From: Candolleomyces eurysporus
Lineage: Eukaryota; Basidiomycota; Agaricomycetes; Agaricales; Psathyrellaceae
Direction: 5' to 3'
Assembly (NCBI GenBank): GCA_027579435.1
Contig: JANBPK010000898.1
Location: 1 to 38,867 of the forward strand
Length of the DNA stretch: 38,867 nucleotides
The position numbers were made by a program, and so were the translations under genes. A model generated the notes under the pieces. It was given only the letters and a program-made list of their open reading frames with translations, had not been told where the DNA came from and did not search any database. Shown one piece after another: positions 9,677 through 19,394 of this stretch. Positions within the stretch are counted from its first letter, which is position 1. Every line of letters starts with the position of its first letter.

Positions 9677-10885
9677 ATGAATCTCACTGGCAATCCGCCT
9701 CCACACCTGGGCGAGAGATTGCTCGCAGTAGTTCAGTCGTTGATGCACCGAGTTTCGTGGCGTCAAGCCAGGGACACTGACAATCCGCCTAACGGCAAAG
9801 AGCGTGAGTATTCGTTCATTTATCTACGACGACAGACTGGTGAATACAGGTGCGACCACTGTTAGGCCCGACCATCGGACCACCTCAGGGAGAGGACAAT
9901 GGCGAAGGCGTGGCCTTTCTGTCTTCGATGCGCCCAGGCTTTCTACATCAAGGCTTGGACATTGGCACTCCGCCTAGCGGCGAAGAGCGTGAGTTGTGTC
10001 AGATCGTTCGTCTATGACGACAGACTAGCTGATAAATCTACCAATACGACTGTTAGAGTCGACACCGCGCGACCTTCAAATGCTATCACATAGCAGCAAC
10101 TTCTCCATCGGCGACGGAGCGACATTCAATAACGTTGGAGGAGACTTTATTATCCACCAATATATCGTTGCGCAAGGTAGGCCCTGGCTCTTGTATGGAC
10201 CGTTGCTGATAACCATGGAAGGGAATCAAATGTTTCATCGGAGGCTTCCGCAAACCCCGGGCTACAGCGATGCGAACGCGTTGGTAATCACCGATGCACT
10301 GGATGAAACCTTCACGCTCCCTTTGTCCATTGTGGCCAGCTACGAGGTGAGCGGTGATGTTCGGATTTCCCTCCTGTTTTTCTTACCCAGACCGGCCACA
10401 ATCAGGAATTACACCGCATCTTGGTCGGTCATTTCAGAGGAAAGGTAGGCGAGGAGCGGGTCATCGAGAAGCGGTACTGCATTGCACGGTCAAACAATGG
10501 AACGTTAGTCGAGGCTCAGGATTGGGAGTCTGTGGTTACTGCAGGTGAGGCACTGATTATGAGCATGCTGGTGAAACGGGAATGGGCCGAAGATCTTGCG
10601 AAGGCTTGCCCGAAATGTGGAAAGACGGAACTAGGGACGTATGTGGACCAAGGGTGGCATGTTTGGTGCGTAGCTTCTTGACAAACTTCACCTTCATTAG
10701 AGGAGAGAAAGTGCTGAGTATAGAGTTTCAGCCGACGATGTCGGACCCGGTTTACACTGCCTTCCAAGCCGGTGTACGAAAGTAGCGGGCCGCGCAAGGA
10801 GGGCCAAGAAATGATACATTTTCGTCATCTGAGAACCAGCGAGATCGAGGTGGGCCAAATGTTGAGTTTTCCGGGATGCCATTGA
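9677..10885 (+). CDS. ubiquitin-like domain (ULD_2-type) plus zinc-ribbon protein, copy B
   Basis: Proposed exons are 9677-9803, 9866-9988, 10057-10346, 10406-10665 and 10732-10885, giving 317 aa; all phases agree. Introns are 59-68 nt with GT..AG. Near residue 92 is the agaricomycete motif FSIGDGATFNNVGGD. Next comes a ubiquitin-like fold region (ALVITDALDETFTLPLSIV ... LHRILVGHFRG ... GEALIMSMLVKREW), like the ULD_2 family of fungal proteins. A zinc ribbon follows: CPKCG, then after the last intron CRRC. Without that 66-nt intron (10666-10731) the second CxxC is lost to a stop. A 45-nt GTAGGC..AAG segment (10177-10221) may be a further in-frame intron. Exons 1 and 2 end in similar 'PP-x-G-K/E-E' modules, suggesting an internal exon duplication. 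The function is unknown; such proteins are lineage-specific and often multicopy. Confidence 0.72.
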
Positions 10886-11007
10886 AACTGATGAGCCACC
10901 GGTGGATGGTTTACCACTTGATCCGTCAACGCTGCGAAATACGGGATCTCGCTGAACCATCTCGCGTTCATCCGGATCGATTTGTGTGGTTCTGTGGATA
11001 ATACAAT

Positions 11008-11581
11008 ATGAACAACGTTGATTGCAAACGTCTTGACATAGCGGACGGTAAGTCAATTTGATTGAATTTAATAATTTCTCACTGCTGAACTCATCTGTTG
11101 TATAGCAAGTGAGTCTGCTTCCTTTCCATCATGAAACTGAATTTCTTGCCATTCGGCTCATCTGTTGTATAGAAGGTAAGTCTGCTTCCTCATGAACCTG
11201 AATTTCTTGCCATTTTAGCTCATCTGTTGTATAGGCTGTATGTCTGCTTCCTCATGAACCTGAATTTCTTGCCATTCAGCTCATCTGTTGTATAGGTTGT
11301 AAGTCTGCTTNCTCATGGACCNNNATTTCTTGCCATTCAGTGCATTCACTTCTTCAGTACAATTTGGAGGAATCTTCAAGGCCACAATCTTGGTCCACCA
11401 TGCCTACTTCAGACCTGTACTCTGGCAAGTCAAGATGTGTGTAGCACCTGCCTTGCTTTTTATTCCCTTTCACTCATGCTGTTGCTTACAGTTGAAGCAA
11501 TCCCGGAATGATGAAGACACTTGGCACACCCAACATGCAATTTGCATGACCCTCCTGTGTGTAGTTATTTTCCCCACTTAA
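11008..11581 (+). CDS. putative gene with four 3-nt exons (copy B)
   Basis: No known family is recognised. The proposed first exon is 11008-11047 (MNNVDCKRLDIAD, phase 1). Four 3-nt exons follow at 11106-11108, 11173-11175, 11235-11237 and 11296-11298, then a last exon 11358-11581 ending in TAA. The five intervening segments are 58-64 nt, start GTAAGT, GTGAGT or GTATGT, and end TATAG (the last one TTCAG). The frame set by the ATG runs unchanged into the last exon (QFGGIFKATIL, YFRPVLWQVKM, HSCCCLQLKQS, NDEDTWHTQH). The same frame is conserved in copy C. Splicing is inferred, not shown; the alternative is a non-coding minisatellite downstream of the ubiquitin-like-domain gene. N bases lie near 11311 and 11322-11324. 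Confidence 0.42.
11048..11357 (+). repeat. tandem array of intron-like modules, copy B
   Basis: About five units of roughly 61 bp share 'cctgaatttcttgccatt' and 'ctcatctgttgtatag'. Each unit carries a donor-like GTRNGT and a TATAG acceptor-like end. The internal CCATTCAG is degraded in two units (CATTCGG, CATTTTAG), while TATAG is kept in all four units that have it. Units are slightly diverged. Confidence 0.85.
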
Positions 11582-12349
11582 ATAATGCCAATTTTTCTTC
11601 CTCCAATACCCTCACTTACTGATCATGTCAGGCTCAACTCCATTTCAGTATACACTTCTCCTTGCATTTAAACATTGCTTGTCAAGTTCCTGTGCGTTTT
11701 CTTATATATGGACTGGATCTATTGCCTGCATCTGTGTCTCATTTCTATCTTTTCCTTTTCACTTCTCAGTTCCTTGTCCCTGTGTCTGCCTCCTTTTGTT
11801 CTGGATGTGTTTCCTAGTTATTGTATTGTGTTCCATCTTCCAAGTTGTCTATATTCTGACTGTTCGAGTTCTCTATTCATGTATTGGCCTATGCTTAATT
11901 AACACCACACCATTCTGGAAACACAATGAACTGCCAATGATGAGAGATGGCAAGCATTATGTCCATGCACAACCAGTGTTGCTTATGACCGAGTTTGAGA
12001 CTACCTGCCTCTCTGGGACATCCTTGGAAGGATTTCAAATTCACCAACTTCGACTTTTATCATTCAAGATTTGGATAACTAGTATAGGTTCAAACTCCCA
12101 AACAAGGGGAAGAGTTGATGACCTCGTAAACTTACCTAGCAGCGAGCTAGTGGAACGTCACCTAACCAACCCCTCTCAACTCAACCAGTGTCATCAAAGC
12201 ATACCGATTGATTATCCCAAGACTAAAGAAGCTGAGGCAAAAATAAGAGAATAAGAAAAAAGAAAACGAGTGTTCGATGCCGACGTAGACAAAGCGAGTA
12301 CGTACATACGTGCGGAACAGCGTGCATAGTAAAAAAAGAAAAAAAATCC
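11582..12349. other. no recognisable gene; end of duplication copy B
   Basis: A 209-codon open frame spans 11625-12254, rich in Cys, Phe and Leu at first (CVSFLSFPFHFSVPCPCVCL). The matching part of copy C (23692-24020) keeps the nucleotide similarity but not the frame, so I do not support it as coding. From about 11958 the sequence is unique until the TMEM184-like gene tail. Confidence 0.5.
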
Positions 12350-12354
12350 GACNA

Positions 12355-12978
12355 AAAAACGGTCATGAAAGAAAAGAAGTCCCGCATTAAATCGCCCGTG
12401 GACCCGCCCACGAGCTGTACGACTCTCTCTGTCCTNCCCCCTCCACCGCCGCCTGCGCCTCCGCTGCTATCGTAGTAGTTTTNGGGGTGGTTGGAGGTGC
12501 TGCTGGTTTGACCACACAGACTGAGGTTGTTGAGGTTGTAACGACGGGGGTATAGGCTGCTGGTGGTGATACACCAGCTGTTGGGTTTGCAGAGGGTATG
12601 TTTGCGTTTGCGGCTGTAGCTGTTGCGGGTGGTACGCCTGCTGCTGCTGTCGCGGTGGCGGTGGTGGATACCCCTGCTGCCGCTGTTGTTGCGGAGGGTA
12701 CAAATTTTGCTGCCTGTCATCCTCCACACCGCCATACACACTCTGATAATACCCCAAATCCACTCCCCCATCGTCGTCCTCGCCCTCGCCCGACAAAGGT
12801 CTCGTCTCCTCTGACGTCTTCCCTCTCATCGCTTCCACCCCGACCACATACGTCGTCTGCTGGCTGCCATACTTTCCTTGCTGCTGATGTAGCTGCTGTT
12901 GTTTTTTGAAGAGTGTCGTCTGCTTTGGAAGAAGCGAGCGGAGACATCCCGTGTGTCAATATCTCCCGCTCCTCTTTA
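12355..12978 (-). other. Gln/Pro-rich open region, probable C-terminal extension of the TMEM184-like gene
   Basis: Immediately downstream of the TGA at 12981-12979 a minus-strand frame is rich in Gln and Pro (YPPQQQRQQGYPPPPPRQQ) from about 12900 to 12467; another frame then reads NYYDSSGGAGGGGG and RTERVVQLVGGSTGDLMRDF. Fungal TMEM184-like proteins often have long low-complexity cytosolic tails. The segment could be joined by an intron starting at GTGATA or by a frameshift in the adjoining G run. N bases at 12353, 12436 and 12483 add doubt. Confidence 0.45.
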
Positions 12979-15557
12979 TCACCCCCCCATATACTGCCCA
13001 TGGCCGTACGGAGCAGACTTTTTCAACGACGGCGCAGCTCCTCCACCCTCACCCGCGCCGTACGTCCTATTAACGTTATCGTTCGAGTTCGCTGGCGACC
13101 GGTGGTTGGAATAAGGGCGTGCATAAGACCGATCGACAGGCTCCAACCCAAAGGCCTGGGCGAAGCTCAGTCGTTGGGTAGGAGAGCCACCGTAGGTGTT
13201 GTACCCGCTTGATTTCGCAACGCGTGGGCCTACACCCGGCCCTCCACCACGATGGCGGTTTTGGCTTTCAGTAGAACGGAGTTTGGTGAGCGGTACTCCT
13301 CCAGCAGAAGTGTCATGGTGACGTTTTCCACAGAAGAAGAATCGGAGGGAGTGCCCAATTTCGCGGATGAAGTCCACTACAAGAACGTTGAGTCAGTGAC
13401 TGCTTGTGGAATGTGGCACACAGAAGCAGGATGGAACCATAACAAGGAGAGCAGGAAAATGGTAGGGTGTCACTCAGCCAAGTAAACCCCCAACAAGGGA
13501 AACGACGCAGAACAAGAACCAGAGATAAACACATACTCATATTGATTGAATCCCACAATGGCTTCCAAATACTCGTGTGCTTCTCCCCCTCCTTGATCTT
13601 GTACTCCTTCCATGTATACGCCCAGAACATCAGCGCGGCGAAGAACACCATCTCGACGCAAATAGCGAGAGCGTTGAGCCCGTTGGCAATGTTGGTAGTG
13701 GTCCAGTATGTCGTTTCTGCAACAGGCTTGAGACTCAGAAATGAAGTCACTAAATGAACGGGCAACGTACCGTGAATAACACGGCCTTCAAGCCAATGGA
13801 ACTGTTCACCACGTTAGCCATCAGTACAAGTCAGGAATCGGATTAATGAAGAAATCGGAAGGTAAAGGTGAAGATTGATAAGCAGGTAGGTCAGTGGATA
13901 GGTTGGCAGAACAAGAGAAATTGGTGCTCACCACAAACATTTGATAAAACGTGAACATGACCACCAACTTGATCGCCAAGAACTTGGCAACAGGCCGCTT
14001 CCCTTTAAGCTCTTCGGATACGAGACCGCAAAAAACAAGGAGGCCGTAGAGTGCAATACTACATAACAAGGAAGGGATAAGATAGAGTTAGCAGTGACGT
14101 TCTCGAGGTAACGATGAAGAAAGGAGGTAGAATGTGAGGAAGAACGGAAGTACCAAGGCGGCAAGGTAAAGCGAAGAGCAAAACGAATGAAGTACAATGG
14201 ATGCGGGAGGAGCAACAGCAAAGAAACGAGCCAGGAGAAATACAGATAAATAGAGTAAAGTCACAGAAAGGAGAGTGAGGGGCGGTCGTGAGGGGCAGAG
14301 ATAAACAACGACAGAAAACCCAAGATGCTCACCTGATACTAATGAAATTGATACACTCGATATACACCGCAGCATATTTTAATGTATATCCTTCCGTCGT
14401 ACACAGGACCTTGAAGTGTTCGCAGAGAATTCCCGCGATTGATGCAGCTATTTAGAGAAAACGGTGAGAAGGTCGGCGCCAGGAAAGAGACGGGAACTGA
14501 ACACACCTGGGCGAATGATGATGTATTGCAGCACGCTCCACTGAGAGTCGCGATGGGCGGTCATTATCGAGGGGATCACAAACGGGAAGAGGTACGAACC
14601 TTGACGGTGTACATGAAGTATGCCTGTTCGTTCCGCGAGTTAGCCAAGTTTTAACGAAGCAAACCGAGAAGGGACGTACCTTGGTCGGCCTATAGCGCCA
14701 ACAACAAAACTACCAAACCCAACCGAGAGGTGGAATTTTGTAGAACAATAGGTGAGGTGAGTATGGGCGGACGAGTTCTGAGAGAGATCGGAGGGGCTTA
14801 CAGGGATGGGTAACGGTCGCTTGTCCTTCCTCTCAATAGCATTGTTCGCAGAGTTCCCGACAGCGGTGGCAGCAACGTATTCGATGATAAGCATTCTGTC
14901 ATGTCGTGAGTTCATGTCTATGTCGGTGAACAAGGGTGGAACTCACAGAAAGGCGCTGAGAGTAATAGCCTTGGTCTACATGAGCCCGGGAGAGCACGTT
15001 GCGAGGGAAGGGACGAACCTCATAGGCTGCATGAGGTGATTGTTAGATTAAACAAACATAATCTTGGCACGGGAAGGCACTTACCAATGTAAACGAATGA
15101 ATAGTAGATATAATATCTAAAGAAGCGATACGATAGGAAGGAGATGATGCCATACACGGGGGGCATATACAAGATCCGGAGGCTAGGGGGAAGAGCTCAG
15201 CACGACAGATATCGGACAGCCTGGGACAAACACTCACATCTGCCGCTGCTGCCTTGGGTTTGTGTAGTTCCTTTATCATGGCAATTTAGATCCCTGACAA
15301 CGGCGCCTGTAGAAAATCCCAACGCACCGACAATGCTTCCAAATGGCAACCAACGACATAATACACGTCTACCCACGAGGATTGCCAGATATNAGTGNGC
15401 CAAGAAGGGTANAGAACACAACANNGCGACGTACGATGACAGTACANCCCCCAGCTATCGCCCAGCCTATCCGATGCGGCTCCCAATGAAGCCCATTTTC
15501 ATCCCAGAACTTGGTTTGGTCGATGGCTTGCTGGTTGGCAGAGCGTTCACAGGGCAT
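12979..15557 (-). CDS. TMEM184/OST-alpha-like (DUF300, Solute_trans_a) membrane protein
   Basis: This is a multi-pass membrane protein of the organic solute transporter alpha/TMEM184 family. I resolve 15 exons in consistent phase (452 aa): 15557-15435, 15368-15328, 15270-15238, 15182-15085, 15026-15019, 14969-14947, 14895-14802, 14709-14680, 14623-14600, 14540-14507, 14447-14333, 14058-13932, 13801-13771, 13716-13537, 13376-12979. Family landmarks appear in order: HRIGWAIAG (first TM), NYTNPRQQRQI, RILYMPPVYGIISFLSYRFF, YEAITLSAFL, FCCWRYRPTK, YFMYTVKWSVLQYIIIRP, ALYGLLVFCGLVSEELKGKR, KFLAIKLVVMFTFYQMFV, NGLNALAICVEMVFFA and DFIREIGHSLRFF. Exon 5 is only 8 nt (CCTATGAG). The start ATG at 15557 follows an upstream in-frame TGA. 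N bases fall in exon 1 and intron 1. Related fungal proteins localise to vacuolar or endosomal membranes; the substrate is not deducible here. Confidence 0.9.
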
Positions 15558-16611
15558 TTTCTTCCCGTCGTTGACGGCGCCCTGCACAGGCTCTCTTGCT
15601 CAAAGTGCCCTGGGGAAGTTCAAAACGACACCTGGCCCGCCAGCGCTTCGGTACGGAGAGAGAAAGATAGGGAGGAATAGAGTGATGAGGGAGACGGGTG
15701 ATGGGAGAAGAAGAAGAGGCAAAAAGACGCCCACCCACGNGTNNTGCNNNGCAGCNGACACGCGGTCGGTGCCTATTGCCCACTGCACTAAAAATAGACT
15801 CGTGCCTTCTCGCCATCAGGCCATCGTTAGCATTCTCATCCTGATGACGCGCGCAGTCAGCAGCCAGGGCACGATTTGCCGAGCTGTGCCGGCAGAGGCT
15901 CAAGGACGGTTGGCAAAAACCTTGCTTACATCCCGCCCAAGACGTACCGTGTACTGTGCTCGAGCAGGAGCGATACCTAGCCAAGCCGTTGATCATCGCT
16001 GGGCCTCAAGTCAAGTGATGTTGCGGGACGCCTCCGACTCGGAACAACGTGAGCTGATCAAGTTTCAACTTCTCGGTTCGATTCCGAGTGAGAGTCGTCG
16101 GTGTATGCTGACTCCACAAAGGTTGATAGGAAGGCTTGAAGGAAAGATGTGGGCGTTGAAGGACTGCTCATGGAACTGTGTCCCCCGCATTATTTATCAT
16201 GGTATCAAGCACAACCTTGCCAACTTTCCGGTCTCTAGAGCTTGTCGTTCCAGGACAGTATTGCATTCGAACATAGGTCGAGGTCAAGACATGCTGGGAG
16301 GAGTTATGCGGTATGGATGGTAGATAATACATTCAAAAAATCGGGAAAAGGAAAACGCTGGGTGTGTCCCATTGGGGTGCCAACCGAGGTGATTGATCTT
16401 GTCGTGTGTCAGGGAAGTTGCGATACCCTGTGCACTTCTGTTGCGAGAGGCTGAAGGTCGGGCATGCAGGAACAGATGAGACCGCGGAGGTTGATGAAAC
16501 CGGGTGTATCACTCATTGCTATGGCAATATCCACGCAAATAATCCTGCTGGTTCTAACAGATGGTGTCAATCATTCTATGTAGTTGATAATGACCACCTG
16601 CCTATGCAGTG
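15558..16611. other. upstream region of the TMEM184-like gene; no supported gene
   Basis: This includes several N bases (15740-15757). Bases 15823-15890 are the intact version of the sequence found at 4661-4727 beside the Ngaro-like element. A long plus-strand frame (15511-16323) overlaps TMEM184 exon 1 antisense, crosses the N cluster and has no recognisable domain, so it is not called. Confidence 0.6.
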
Positions 16612-16800
16612 AGATATCCTTTGAGTCTTGGTCCCTGAAGATCACAAGATTCCTCTCTGCAGCGAACACAGCTAGTTCGTCCAACCCTTCTTTGATAGCT
16701 TTGACAGCTAGATACCAGTGAGCTCGGTGCATGAATAAGAGACGAAGTGGTGCAGTTTCGCTTGAGGCGGCAAGCGAGTACATTTGGCTGGATTGGATTG
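16612..16800 (-). pseudogene. TauD/TfdA-type Fe(II)/2-oxoglutarate dioxygenase fragment
   Basis: The minus-strand sequence reads LPPQAKLHHFVSYSCTELTG, I, stop, LSKLSKK and then, one base out of frame, GLDELAVFAAERNLVIFRDQ. This is the conserved N-terminal region of fungal TauD-type dioxygenases (G-T-E-x-T-G-x-Q-L-S ... F-R-D-Q). The stop is TAG where CAG (Gln) is expected, and the frameshift follows within ~20 nt. The rest of the domain, including the HxD...H iron ligands, is not found nearby. The family usually needs about 350 aa, so this is a dead fragment. Confidence 0.7.
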
Positions 16801-17462
16801 GCTCAGGACCCAGCATTTTTGCCGCAAAGACGAACGATAGGGTCGAAGGATATTGGACCCGATCCTGGATAAGAATGTCAAGTAAATATTCTCTCAGCTT
16901 TTAGCAGGTAACAATGCACTACAAAAGCGTTGAGGCCCTCTCTACCCTCTGGGAAACAATAAACCATCGGTACGGTGAGCGTTGTATGGTGGTGGGCATG
17001 TTGAGGGGAGAATGGGAGACCTTGGGCTAGAAGAGTGTTGAGACCCGCAGTATTCAGTGGTCCACAGCTCATGTAGACAACGATTGCGCAGCGAAGAAAG
17101 TTTTCGGTAGATGCTGGAGCAAGCCTCGAGCCGCGCTTTGGCAGTCGGACCGCGATTGCTCTTATTTGGCTTAGAACCGAACTGTGGGTGCAAGATGGGC
17201 CCTCTGTGGCTCAGGTTATCGTGAGAGCTCACATGAAAATTGAGCGTTCCACTGTCGGACGGGCTGGAGGCCAGTGAAACGGAAAGCCGGTTGTGAAGCT
17301 GCGCATAGCTGACACTTCAGATTCTAACAAACACAAACAATCTCTCCTAGCCGCATCAATGCGAAGACTGCGCAAATGCGAGCGCAGAGCCTTGGTAATG
17401 TGAGCCCAAAAATTCGACAGCAACGCCAATACAAACCTCAGTCTCAATTGACGCTTAATTAA
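16801..17462. other. intergenic, nothing recognised
   Basis: I see no conserved domain, repeat or RNA signature. Short frames on both strands lack similarity to anything I recognise. Confidence 0.5.
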
Positions 17463-17816
17463 TGGGCACCCCATCCCCATCAAAGGACGTTCAGTGTATG
17501 GAAGGGCAGGCGACTATCTCGGGAGCTCGTCATGGTGGGTTGTTCCCTTATCGGTCGTTCCATTATCGGTCTTGCAGTGATTTCAAGGACAGCGGAGTGG
17601 CAACGAGCAGGACAGCCTATCCCGAGACGTGTTGCTCTTTTTGTGCTATGTGCCTTTGGCACCTTGTGTACTTGACTCCGAGATTCTGCGCACGTCGGAA
17701 ATCTAGTATGTGCAAAGTTCAAGGGAATTATTCTGACTTTCCGATGCCATGATTTCCATTTCCACAACTTTACCCCGGACGGTACGCACATGGCAAGCTC
17801 TTTTGTAGTCAACATG
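17463..17816 (+). pseudogene. unidentified open frame with one TGA
   Basis: The family is not recognised. The plus-strand frame reads through about 118 codons (RELVMVGCSLIGRSIIGLAV, then IPRRVALFVLCAFGTLCT, then KGIILTFRCHDFHFHNFTPD and HMASSFVVNMIYCTL) with a single TGA at 17673-17675, where CGA would restore an uninterrupted frame. It ends at a possible GTTTGT donor at about 17833. The in-frame TAA just before 17463 means an upstream intron or internal start (ATG 17532) must be used. Confidence 0.35.
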
Positions 17817-17887
17817 ATATATTGCACATTGGTTTGTGATTAAACTGGACTACGACATTCAGATATCGTCGATTCGTGATTTTCGGC

Positions 17888-18513
17888 TCAATCCAATCCC
17901 TTTGGCTCAACAGCGGGCTTCATGAGGCCTACCGAGAGATCAAACCTCCTTCCTTCAACACTATGAAAGGGGATGGTGTCTTCGCCGATTTCAAAGCCCA
18001 ACTTCTTGAAGATATCGAGCTAAGTTCAAACGGTTAGAAAATACTGACCGAAACATCTGCAAATATACAGCTTACCCTCAATTCGTTGGTCGGGAGCAGG
18101 CAAGAAAGGTTTTTGCCGTTCTTTGCAGCCTGGGATCGAGTACCGAATAAAAAGAGAGCAGTTAAAAACGGATCTCGTACGACTCACCTACTTCTTAACT
18201 GCATCTATCAGAGCGCGAGCTACCCCTTTCCGCTGGTGCTCTGGCGCTGTGACAAGATCTTGTAATTGCCACTCTGCTTGTGTTTTCTCTGGAGCGAATT
18301 GGTCGCCAAGGAGGCGGATACAGTCAGGAAGGTACTGCGCAGAGATGAATAAAGCCAAAGTTAATATTAATTCAAATGCGTGAATTCTATATCAGTTCTT
18401 ATACATGGTCTATGCGTGCAGGTGGTGCCTAAGGAAAGGTACAGTATCCAAGATGTATGTCGCACCGATAACAATCTTCTTACCTCTGATGATCGCATAG
18501 TTCTGAATGCACA
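17888..18513 (-). CDS. GNAT-family N-acetyltransferase
   Basis: This is a small acetyl-CoA-dependent N-acetyltransferase. Minus-strand exons in consistent phase are 18428-18405, 18334-18200, 18129-18076 and 18019-17888 (stop TGA), with a likely upstream exon 18513-18484 (CAFRTMRSSE). The motif A acetyl-CoA loop reads APEHQRKGVARALIDA, preceded by RLLGDQFAPEKTQAEWQLQD; the C-terminal part reads LSCLLPTNELRLDIFKKLGF (the usual Y/F-x-K-L-G-F box). The intron 18130-18199 must start at a GTTAAG donor, because using the stronger GTGAGT nearby would keep a TAG codon. The first exon and start codon are uncertain. Substrate unknown. Confidence 0.85.
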
Positions 18514-18654
18514 CTGTAGGCTACCTATACCGGCGGGCACTAGGCGCTTCAGGAATTCTACACCCCGAGTGCTTGTGTTGTATATCCTGTTGTTCACACA
18601 TTGTCAGTTTGCAGTTGGCTAATTGGCCGCTTGAGGAGCTATACCGCTCAGGAA

Positions 18655-18792
18655 GCCACTTATAAAAGCACAAGTCTCCGGCCAAATCACAGGCTCCCCA
18701 GCCAGCCGCTCGTCTCGCTTCGAGAACTCAAGAAGATGGGAAGAGGACAAAAGATCACTATCAGTTCCCGAGTCGCGTTAGAAGTTGAATAG
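18655..18792 (+). promoter_or_regulatory. TATA-like motif before a tiny frame
   Basis: TTATAAAAG lies at about 18660, followed by a pyrimidine-rich stretch and, at 18736, an 18-codon frame (MGRGQKITISSRVALEVE). This may be a promoter for a plus-strand transcript whose further exons I cannot identify. Confidence 0.25.
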
Positions 18793-19394
18793 AAGGGATT
18801 TCAACTCCACAGGCACCCGCGTTGCTGCCACGCAGAAACATTTCGAAAATCGGTGAAGATTCCAAACGTGTCAGAAGGGGAATCTAAGCTTCGACCATCG
18901 TATGCATCCGTATGCATGGGTGTGGGTCGGTAGATCCAGCGGCAGTGAGTATCAAGCTTTCTATGCAGCTCTTGTTGAACGCGATGAAATATGTGCATGG
19001 AAAGGCTATTTCCGTTTACTCTCAGGGTGTGCTTCGATAAGCGCCGAACCAGTGAATTTCTTCTCGCTCAGTGAAACAAACGATCCATACCAGCTTGACA
19101 GACCTTCAAACTCTATGCTGAAACCGCTCAGTTAAACCATAACTCACATTAATCCCGATATCTTCGGGCATTGTCTCTAGTAATCGCGCCCTATCTCGAC
19201 ATTTAGAAGTGTACCTATGAAGTATATGTTTACACCCGTTCTAGCTGTGATCTCATTGCGCATGGGTAACCCAATCTTCCGAGATTAGCTGTCACGGTGA
19301 GGACCGTGGTGGACATCTCCGAGAGGTGAGACAGGGCAACAACGAGCATACGTGCTCTCCCGTCAGTCGATCAATGGGAGAGTTCAAGAGAGGT
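18793..19394. other. intergenic, nothing recognised
   Basis: No coding, repeat or RNA feature could be supported here up to the start of duplication copy C. Confidence 0.5.

Larger units (their letters stand above)
6815..11958. repeat. segmental duplication, copy B
   Basis: This segment is collinear in direct orientation with copy C (about 19395-24020). Shared landmarks include the 'ggaaagggagatcag' stretch (6853 vs 19438), the TMEM184 exon-1 relic, the upstream block, the ubiquitin-like-domain gene, the intron/3-nt-exon array and the following frame. Copy B is longer mainly because of a 614-bp MITE and a duplicated exon module. The right edge is near the shared 'ctgccaatgatgagaga' (11933 vs 23997). 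Boundaries were placed by eye and are approximate. Confidence 0.82.

Noticed and set aside
11048..11357. CRISPR-like array
   Set aside because: Units are near-identical tandem repeats without variable spacers, and the genome is eukaryotic; the 3-nt separators and splice-like ends point elsewhere.
11625..12254. 209-codon frame after the copy B array
   Set aside because: The homologous DNA in copy C does not preserve the frame, so coding is not supported.
16072..16088. Perfect tRNA T-arm-like hairpin (ctcggTTCGATTccgag)
   Set aside because: No matching acceptor stem, D-arm or anticodon arm can be placed at the right distance upstream.
15511..16323. 270-codon plus-strand frame
   Set aside because: It lies antisense to TMEM184 exon 1, crosses several N bases, and has no recognisable domain.
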